A DNA stretch of 5,004 nt from an uncultured Mycoplasmataceae bacterium (GTDB lineage Bacteria > Bacillota_I > Bacilli_A > Mycoplasmatales > Mycoplasmoidaceae), in NCBI GenBank assembly GCA_949289925.1, contig CASEPW010000051.1:1-5004 (forward strand). Reading direction: 5' to 3'. This document shows positions 1 through 5,004 of the stretch, piece after piece. The notes under the pieces are model-generated. The model worked only from the letters and a program-made list of their open reading frames with translations, did no database searches and was not told where the DNA came from. A program made the translations under genes and the position numbers. Positions within the stretch are counted from its first letter, which is position 1. Each line of letters begins with the position of its first letter.

Positions 1-3
1 CAT
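1..3 (-). CDS. Start codon of a further minus-strand gene (partial, product unknown)
   Basis: Only the ATG is inside the window, read on the minus strand at 3-1. It is called because the sequence just upstream on that strand is AAGGAG followed by five T and then ATG, the same arrangement that precedes clpB. The gene would run off the left edge, co-directional with the four minus-strand genes here and 62 bases after the stop of its neighbour. Nothing can be said about the product. Confidence 0.6.
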
Positions 4-8
4 AAAAA

Positions 9-14
9 CTCCTT
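9..14 (-). promoter_or_regulatory. Shine-Dalgarno site for the left-edge gene
   Basis: AAGGAG on the minus strand, five bases before the ATG at 3-1. It is one of three clear ribosome sites in the window, the others serving clpB and the 169-residue gene. The rest of the gap (15-65) is AT-rich. It holds a weak 5-bp inverted repeat, AGTTT/AAACT at 40-44 and 50-54, with no following T-run. I do not call that a terminator. Confidence 0.65.
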
Positions 15-65
15 AATAAAATTTTACTTTTTATTTTAGAGTTTCCCCAAAACTTAATACATTAC

Positions 66-947
66 CTAATTAATTTTTTTTTGGTTTTTTTTAGCTTCTT
101 TCTTTCTTTTTTTTCTGTTCTTTTTGTTATTAAATTTAACTCATTCAACAATATCATTAAAATTTACTTCAGAAGAATCAAATAATTTTTTATATTCTAA
201 TGAATCATCATCTTTAGTATTGTTAGTATCAAACATTACTTCATTATTCTTTTGATTATGATTTTCAACATCATCAAAAGAATATTCATCTTTATTATGT
301 TTTTTTGCTCATCATTTATATTTTTGAAGCTTTTTGTATGGAACAGGATAAGTAGCATTATCTTCTTGTTGATTATTGCTAACTAATTCATTGTTAGTAT
401 GATCTTCTAATGTGTTTTCAACATTGTTTTCTGTTTTTTCAGCAACATTATTATCATCATTATTTTTGTCTATGATATTAATTTTTTCAATATGAGGTAG
501 AATAACCATATTTTCATTGCTTTGTTCATTAATATGATTTACTTTGTTATTAGATTCATCACATTTAACATAATTAGGGTTATAATCAAAAATTAACATA
601 TTATCTTGAATTTCATTTTTATTAAATTCTTCATCTACATTAATTGCATTTCATATTTTTGGGTCATATCTTCTAAAACGTGTTATTATTCTTCCTTTTT
701 CAACAAGTGGAATAGAGTTTGAAGAAAAAACTAACTCTTTTTCAAGAATAATTGATATATTAGGTTTATGAATTTTTTCCATTATTAAATCTTTTACTTT
801 AGTTTCATCAACTTCTAAATTTTTACTTTTTTGTTTTTTTATATATCTCAACTCATTTTGAAGCATTCTTTTCTTTTGCTCTAAATCAATCTTATAAGAA
901 GTTAGTATAGAATTTTCATCTTTTAGAATTTCAATATTTTTTTTCAT
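66..947 (-). CDS. Unknown 293-residue protein: coiled-coil start, Asn/acidic middle, basic tail
   Basis: I do not recognise this protein. It reads as one frame of 293 residues only if four TGA codons (residues 99, 212, 213, 269) are tryptophan. Residues 1-60 are charged and heptad-like, probably coiled coil. Residues about 60-100 look more globular and include VEKGRIITRFRRYDPKIW. Residues about 105-265 are rich in Asn, Asp and Glu, probably disordered, with a short aromatic/basic island YKKLQKYKWWAKKH near 203-216. The last 19 residues hold 12 Lys/Arg. There is no signal peptide or membrane segment, so it is probably cytoplasmic. A basic tail could bind nucleic acid or ribosomes, but that is a guess. 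The start is the only in-frame ATG after the upstream stop. It has no Shine-Dalgarno site, but TATAAT lies 6 bases before it. It follows the hydrolase gene by 17 bases. The existence of the gene is well supported; its function is not. Confidence 0.85.
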
Positions 948-953
948 ATGAAA

Positions 954-962
954 ATTATAGCA
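954..962 (-). promoter_or_regulatory. Possible extended -10 promoter (TGCTATAAT) before the 293-residue gene
   Basis: On the minus strand TGCTATAAT ends 6 bases before the ATG at 947, which would put the transcription start at or next to the start codon and give a leaderless message. It sits in the 17-base gap after the hydrolase stop. No convincing -35 is visible. The surrounding 30 bases contain two more TATAAT copies (969-964 and 982-977), so part of this may be AT bias. The TG extension is what favours this copy. Confidence 0.45.
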
Positions 963-964
963 AA

Positions 965-1759
965 TTATAATATAAAATTATAAACTAATTCAGAAAATAG
1001 TTCATTATCTTCATAAAAAATCATATGTCCACAATCATTGAAAACTTTTATTTCAACATTTTTGTTTTTACTAAAATATTTAAAAGATTTTTTAAAGTTA
1101 ATAACTTTGTCCTTGTTCCCAAGCATTAATAAAGTTTTTTTATCCAAATTTTTTTCAGCTTTTTTCAAGAAAAACAAATTACTAATACTTCCCAAATTTA
1201 AACTTAAAATTTTATAATTCAATCATCTTTTTTTGAAATTTTTTTTCAATTGAGTATTTGTATTTTTTCATAATTTATCTATATTTTTTTTGCTAACAAG
1301 TAATTTATAAAAAAGTTTTGAATTTTTTTTAGCTTTATACCTAAATAAATAACTATAAATTTCTTTTATCCCAGCACAATGTGAATTCATAGGTGCAATA
1401 AGAATAATTTTTTCTATCATGGAAGGTTCTAACAAATTTATCATCATACTTATGCCACCACCCATAGAATGTCCCATAAGATAGAATTTTTCAATTTTTA
1501 AACTTTTTATCAGTAAAATGATTTCTCTTGCATAATTTATTGGTCTTAATTGTTTTTTATTTCTTAATGGAGTTTCTCAATGACCTGGTAATTCGATACA
1601 ATATATATCATGATTGTTAATTTTATTAAATGTATTAAATAATCATCTAGGATGATCTGAAAAACCATGTATATATATTATTGGTGGTTTGTTATTAGAT
1701 TCACCTTTTTTATATCAATAATATGGATAATTATGTTTAATTAATTTAAATTCATTCAT
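965..1759 (-). CDS. Alpha/beta hydrolase (esterase/lipase-like serine hydrolase)
   Basis: 264 residues, the usual size for a single-domain alpha/beta hydrolase, readable only with five TGA codons as tryptophan (residues 15, 39, 61, 179 and the one near 164). Visible motifs are the oxyanion-hole loop YIHGFSDH (residues 29-36), the ELPGH turn (56-60), the nucleophile elbow GHSMGG with Ser98, a probable catalytic Asp217 in LGNKDKV, and His245 in DCGHMIF. The triad is therefore complete and the enzyme is probably active. Residues between the elbow and Asp217 (about 125-205) are Lys-rich and should form the lid. No signal peptide or membrane segment is seen, so it is probably cytoplasmic. The family covers esterases, lysophospholipases, thioesterases and peptidases, and the sequence does not tell which substrate is used. 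The start ATG lies 7 bases after the recU stop, has no Shine-Dalgarno site, and has TATAAT 6 bases upstream. Confidence 0.9.
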
Positions 1760-1765
1760 ATAAGA

Positions 1766-1771
1766 ATTATA
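1766..1771 (-). promoter_or_regulatory. Possible -10 box (TATAAT) before the hydrolase gene
   Basis: TATAAT on the minus strand overlaps the recU stop codon and ends 6 bases before the hydrolase ATG. The spacing matches that upstream of the 293-residue gene and would give a leaderless transcript. No -35 element resembling TTGACA is present at 16-18 bases. In DNA this AT-rich, a chance match is possible. Confidence 0.4.
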
Positions 1772-2249
1772 TTTTATTTTTTAAATATGGAATAATATTT
1801 AAAATACCAGGAAAAAACAAAAAAATTTCAAATCCATTATTCTTACATCATTCTCTAGTTAATTTTGATTTTGCTGTAATTAATTTTTCATAATCAATAC
1901 AAAAAAATTCATCAAATTTTAAAAAATACAATACTAGAAAACTTATACCATTTATCTCATTTATAATTTTTAGATGATCTAATTGATGTTGTTTAATATT
2001 TTTTAAATAGAAAACATCTTTACTAGTTTGTTTAGCTTCAAAATCTATATATCTTCCTTCATAAACTCCATAATAATCAGTTTGTGATTTATTTGTTAGT
2101 TTACCAATGATATTTCCATTATTGTTTTTATATATAGTTATTGGAAGATTTCTTTTAAAAAATAATAATTTGTGATTTTGTAAATAATAATCACTAGTTC
2201 TATTTAATAAAGTTTCTAAAAACATCCCATTATTTGAGTTACATAACAT
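1767..2249 (-). CDS. recU: RecU, Holliday junction resolvase
   Basis: A 160-residue homologue of the RecU endonuclease, which cuts four-way DNA junctions during recombinational repair and chromosome segregation with RecA and RuvAB. The family signature is clear. NSNNGMFLETLLN (residues 4-16) matches the Bacillus YSNRGM-LE start. TDYYGVYEGRYIDFEAK (57-73) holds the metal-binding and catalytic residues Asp58, Glu71 and Lys73, with the same 13-residue Asp-to-Glu spacing as in B. subtilis RecU. LKNIKQHQLDHL (82-93) matches LKNFHAHQIRHM. It is shorter than the roughly 200-residue Bacillus protein, with a reduced N-terminus, a stalk loop about six residues shorter and a short C-terminus. One TGA (1850-1848) is read as Trp; under the standard code the protein would lose its last 27 residues. 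The start is fixed by a TAA two codons upstream. No Shine-Dalgarno site is visible. It lies 36 bases after the 169-residue gene. Confidence 0.93.
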
Positions 2250-2285
2250 ATGTTATATAATTCAAATTTTAGTTAAAAACACTAA

Positions 2286-2795
2286 TTATTTTTTAAATCC
2301 ATTTTCTTCAATGGCTTGAAAAAATAATTCTTCAATTGGGTTAGCCTTATCATGTTTTTGAATATTTAATTTGTTAATTCTTTTATTTTGAACATCATTA
2401 GATGTTTTAGGTTTAGGTGGAGTAGGTCTAGCAACTCTAGCTTTTTTTATTTCTTCTTTCTTTTGTTTTTCTTGAGCTTTTTCAAGTGCTAATTGTTCAG
2501 CTATATATTTTTCAGTTTCATATCTTTTTTCTTCTTCAGCTTCTAATCTTGCTAATTCCTTATCTCTAATTTCATTATTAACATTTTTAGAATTATTATT
2601 TGAGTATACATCTTGATTAAATTTAAAATAAAAATATTTTTCATATGTCTCTGGATATGCTTTAGACTCAAAAACATCAGGACTTCAAACGTCTTTTTCT
2701 AAATATATATCTCTATCATAATCTCTTGCAAATAAACCCATTTTATCTCTTGTATGTGGACTTAATTTAACTTTTTTGAACTTAATATCTTTCAT
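2286..2795 (-). CDS. Unknown 169-residue charged coiled-coil protein
   Basis: I do not recognise this protein. It reads through one TGA (Trp37) to a TAA. Residues 1-11 are basic. Residues 12-65 have a mixed, aromatic-rich composition with motifs such as GLFARDYDRD and YEKYFYFKF, and may be a small folded domain. Residues about 73-120 are Glu/Lys/Ala-rich with heptad spacing, a likely long helix or coiled coil. A Pro-rich linker ARPTPPKPK follows at about 122-130. Residues 131-169 are again charged and end in PIEELFFQAIEENGFKK, which could form an amphipathic helix. There is no signal or membrane segment. ATG at 2795 is chosen because GGAG sits 6 bases before it; in-frame upstream starts would run into the promoter region. 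It is the first gene of the minus-strand cluster and is divergent from clpB, so it shares the regulatory gap that contains CIRCE. A scaffold or adaptor role is only a guess from composition. Confidence 0.85.
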
Positions 2796-2801
2796 GTAAC
2801 A

Positions 2802-2805
2802 CTCC
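2802..2805 (-). promoter_or_regulatory. Shine-Dalgarno site of the 169-residue gene
   Basis: GGAG on the minus strand within TTTTGGAGTG, six bases before the ATG at 2795. It decides the start over in-frame upstream alternatives, such as the ATG at 2831. Confidence 0.65.
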
Positions 2806-2819
2806 AAAATTATATTATT

Positions 2820-2825
2820 ATTATA
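2820..2825 (-). promoter_or_regulatory. Likely -10 box of the minus-strand cluster
   Basis: TATAAT on the minus strand (TTGTATAATAATAAT). A start about 7 bases downstream would leave a leader of roughly 18 bases carrying the GGAG site. No good -35 is seen; the position at 17 bases reads ACACCA. Other TATAAT copies at 2835-2830 and 2814-2809 are alternatives, but the latter would place the transcript start inside the ribosome site. Confidence 0.45.
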
Positions 2826-2850
2826 CAACATTATAAAATATTTGGTGTAG

Positions 2851-2856
2851 TATAAA
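2851..2856 (+). promoter_or_regulatory. Likely -10 box of clpB
   Basis: TATAAA directly adjoins the CIRCE operator, so the transcript would begin inside the operator near 2863, giving a leader of about 80 bases. This is the expected geometry for HrcA repression. No TTGACA-like -35 is visible, which is common in mollicute promoters. TATAAA at 2832-2837 is an alternative. Confidence 0.5.
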
Positions 2857-2883
2857 TTAGCAAACAAAACAATAGATTGCTAA
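2857..2883 (+). promoter_or_regulatory. CIRCE operator (HrcA binding site) of clpB
   Basis: The inverted repeat TTAGCAAAC-N9-GATTGCTAA compares with the CIRCE consensus TTAGCACTC-N9-GAGTGCTAA. It has the same 9-base arms and 9-base spacer, matches 15 of 18 arm positions, and has near-perfect internal symmetry (8 of 9 pairs). CIRCE is bound by the repressor HrcA, which lets go on heat stress. Its place next to a -10 box and upstream of a chaperone gene fits this fully. The 7-bp core stem followed by six T (2884-2889) also looks like a weak terminator hairpin, so some attenuation of clpB is conceivable. hrcA itself is not in the window. Confidence 0.88.
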
Positions 2884-2909
2884 TTTTTTATTTTTTTAAT
2901 TTTTTTTTT
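2884..2909 (+). repeat. T-rich tract in the clpB leader (runs of 6, 7 and 10 T)
   Basis: Three homopolymer runs, T6 (2884-2889), T7 (2891-2897) and T10 (2900-2909), broken by A or AA, lie between CIRCE and the ribosome site. Such runs are prone to slippage, and length variation here would change the leader without changing the protein. No stem pairs with them beyond CIRCE. The rest of the leader to 2933 shows nothing further. Confidence 0.6.
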
Positions 2910-2933
2910 GATAAAATTAGTTTATTAAGACCT

Positions 2934-2940
2934 AAGGAGG
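2934..2940 (+). promoter_or_regulatory. Strong Shine-Dalgarno site of clpB
   Basis: AAGGAGG lies five bases (TTTTT) before ATG at 2946. It fixes the clpB start and rules out the longer frame that reaches back to a TTG at 2877 inside the CIRCE repeat. Confidence 0.92.
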
Positions 2941-2945
2941 TTTTT

Positions 2946-5004
2946 ATGGAAATTAAACAAAAATCAGGACCTGGTGCACCAACACCACTTGAACAATATG
3001 GTAGAAATTTAAATAAGGAATTTTTAAATGGTAATAAAGATCCTATTATTGGACGTGAAGAAGAAATAAGAAGAATCATAGAAATTATTTCAAGAAAGAC
3101 AAAAAACAACCCAATTTTAATTGGTGAACCTGGTGTAGGTAAAACAGCGATTGTTGAAGGATTAACACAAAGAATTATAGCTAAAGACGTACCAGATAAT
3201 TTACAAGATAAAGAAGTTTATGAATTATCTTTATCATCATTAATTTCTGGTGCTTCATTTCAAGGTCAATTTGAAGAAAGACTTGAAGGTGTTATAAAAC
3301 AAGTAAAAGAATCTAATGGAAAAATAATTCTTTTCATTGATGAATTTCATCAATTAGTAGGAGCAGGTAAGTCGGGAGCTAATTCTGGTATGGATGCTGC
3401 TAACATTCTTAAACCAATGATGGCACGTGGTGAATTAAAAATCATTGGTGCTACTACTTTAGATGAATATAGACAATATATAGAAAAAGATGCAGCACTT
3501 GAAAGAAGAATGAGTAAAATATATGTTCCTGAACCTACAAAAAAGGAATCATTAACAATCATGAGAGGTTTAAAAGAAAAATGAGAACTTTATCATGGGG
3601 TTAAAATACATGACGATGCACTTGTTGCTGCAGTAGATTTATCAGACAGATATATTGCTGATAGATTTTTGCCAGATAAAGCAATAGATTTAGTTGATGA
3701 AGCAGCTGCTAAAGTTCAAACTGAAATGCATTCAATTCCTTCTAATCTTGACAAAATTAGAAGAGAAATAATACATACAGAAACAGAAAAAGCAGCTTTA
3801 GAAAAAGAAGAAGATGCAAAATCAAAAACTAAACTTGAAGAAATTAATTCAAAACTTGCAAAGATGAAAAATGATGAACAAGAATTAACTAAAAAATGAC
3901 AAGCAGAAAAAGAAGAATTAACTGCAGTTATTAAATTAAAAGAAGAAATTGATTCTTCAAAATCAATGATTGAAAAATACCAAATTGAAGGTGAATTTGC
4001 AAAAGCATCAAAATTACTTTATGTAACAATTCCTGCACTTGAAAAAGAACTAGAAAGAAAAGAAAAAGAAATTCAAAAAAATGGTCTAGTTAGGGATGCA
4101 GTTACTGCAAAAGAAGTATCAGAAGTTATTGCAAAAGCAACTGGAATTCCTGTTTCTACTTTAATGGAAGATGAAAAACAAAAATTATTACATCTTCCTG
4201 AAGAATTGCAAAAAAATGTAAAAGGGCAAGATGAAACATTAAAGAAAATTGCAAATGCAGTTTTAAGATCAAGAGCAGGTATTAGTGATCCTAATAAACC
4301 TATAGGTTCATTCCTATTTCTTGGTCCTACAGGTGTGGGTAAAACTGAAGTTGCTAAAACTTTAGCAAGAGTATTATTTAATTCTGAAAAATCAATGGTT
4401 AGATTAGATATGAGTGAGTACATGGAAAAACATTCTGTTTCTAAATTAGTAGGAGCTCCTCCAGGATATGTTGGATACGAACAAGCAGGAGCATTAACTG
4501 AAGCAGTTAGAAGAAAACCTTATTGTGTTGTATTAGTTGATGAAATTGAAAAAGCTCATGCTGATGTTTTAAATTTATTTTTACAAATTCTTGATGAAGG
4601 TGCATTAAAAGATTCACAAGGTAGATATATTAATTTCAAAAATACAATTATAATAATGACTTCAAATGTTGGAGCTACAAGTATTTTAGAAGGAAATAAA
4701 GAAGAGGTTCAAAAAGAAATTAATCTTTATTTCAAACCAGAATTTGTTAATAGAATAGATGATGTTATAATCTTTAATCCATTAAATGATGAAGTTGTTT
4801 TATCTATTATTACAAAATTATTAAATCAATTAAAAGATAGATTATCAGCAAATGATATTACTATTGATTTTGGTGAAAATATTAAAAAACATATTAAAGA
4901 TGCAGGGTTTGATCCAATGTATGGTGCTAGACCATTAAGAAGATATATTCAATCTAATGTCGAAAATAAATTAGCAAGTCTTATTGTTTCAGGCACAATT
5001 AAAA
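2946..5004 (+). CDS. clpB: ClpB/Hsp100 disaggregase, N-domain-less (3' end outside window)
   Basis: An AAA+ chaperone that, with DnaK, pulls polypeptides out of aggregates through its central pore using ATP; cytoplasmic hexamer. 686 codons are visible and the frame is open at the right edge, so roughly the last 25-30 residues are probably missing. NBD1: Walker A GEPGVGKT (residues 60-67), pore loop GASFQGQF (102-109), Walker B FIDE (130-133), arginine fingers Arg187/188. The ClpB-specific coiled-coil middle domain spans about 267-380, ending in [16 protein letters not shown]2: Walker A GPTGVGKT (460-467), pore loop GYVGY (507-511), Walker B VDE (531-533), NRIDD (602-606), sensor-2 GARPLRR (660-666). 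The protein starts at the linker just before NBD1, so the roughly 140-residue substrate-binding N-domain is absent, as in other mycoplasma ClpB proteins and in the short E. coli isoform. Trp213 and Trp318 are TGA. Pore loop 1 differs from the usual GAKYRGEF. CIRCE upstream implies HrcA heat-shock control. Confidence 0.97.

Noticed and set aside
40..54. Inverted repeat AGTTT-CCCCA-AAACT as a terminator after the 293-residue gene
   Set aside because: The stem is only 5 bp, mostly A-T, with no T-run following on the minus strand, and a ribosome site for the next gene comes soon after.
74..92. T9 and T8 runs as a phase-variation switch
   Set aside because: They encode the Lys-rich tail (AAA codons) in the last few residues of the 293-residue gene. 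A frameshift there would alter only the extreme C-terminus, and nothing suggests on/off switching.
651..653. Frameshifts or pseudogenes in the minus-strand genes because frames end at 651, 1268 and 1848
   Set aside because: Each apparent stop is a TGA with the same frame continuing without a shift. With TGA as Trp, all genes are intact and the hydrolase and RecU motifs line up across them.
2269..2285. Inverted repeat TTAGT-N7-ACTAA between the 169-residue gene and recU
   Set aside because: A 5-bp AT-rich stem without a following T-run; too weak to call a terminator or operator, and expected by chance in DNA this AT-rich.
2877..2945. In-frame upstream extension of ClpB from a TTG at 2877
   Set aside because: It would start inside the CIRCE repeat and code for a Phe/Leu-rich stretch from the T-runs. 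AAGGAGG five bases before ATG 2946 marks the real start.
4073..4423. 116-codon open frame on the minus strand inside clpB
   Set aside because: It is antisense to the NBD2 region, has no ribosome site, and its apparent protein simply mirrors the conserved clpB codons. Shorter antisense frames at 2888-3109 and 3350-3562 were dropped for the same reason.
1..5004. A new defence, mobile or toxin-antitoxin system
   Set aside because: No transposase, recombinase, restriction enzyme, toxin-like pair, direct-repeat array or attachment-site pattern is visible. RecU, ClpB and the hydrolase are ordinary housekeeping genes, and the two unknown proteins alone do not support such a claim.

Overview
The window is AT-rich DNA from a mollicute. 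In five open frames, all 13 tryptophan codons I can place are TGA and none is TGG, so translation table 4 applies and the standard code wrongly splits four of the five genes. The base composition, the AAGGAGG ribosome sites and the gene content (N-domain-less ClpB, RecU, a small alpha/beta hydrolase) fit the Spiroplasma/Mesoplasma/Mycoplasma mycoides side of the class. That placement is inference from style, not from a database match.

Layout. Two transcription units diverge from about 150 bases of regulatory DNA at 2796-2945. To the right, on the plus strand, is clpB, the Hsp100 disaggregase. It starts at 2946 behind a strong Shine-Dalgarno site and runs off the right edge after 686 codons. 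Its promoter abuts a good CIRCE operator at 2857-2883, which implies HrcA heat-shock control. To the left, on the minus strand, are four tightly packed genes: a 169-residue charged coiled-coil protein of unknown function (2795-2286), recU encoding the Holliday-junction resolvase (2249-1767), an alpha/beta hydrolase (1759-965), and a 293-residue unknown protein with a coiled-coil start, Asn/acidic middle and Lys/Arg tail (947-66). A fifth minus-strand gene begins at position 3, where only its start codon and ribosome site are visible.

How they relate. The minus-strand gaps of 36, 7, 17 and 62 bases suggest a co-directional cluster, possibly an operon. I see no obvious pathway joining its members. 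Three internal genes lack a Shine-Dalgarno site, and two of them have TATAAT exactly 6 bases before the ATG, so they could also be transcribed separately as leaderless messages. No RNA genes, insertion sequences, CRISPR arrays or convincing factor-independent terminators were found. I see no clear evidence of a new multi-gene system. The least explained parts are the two unknown proteins and the translation-start architecture of the minus-strand cluster.
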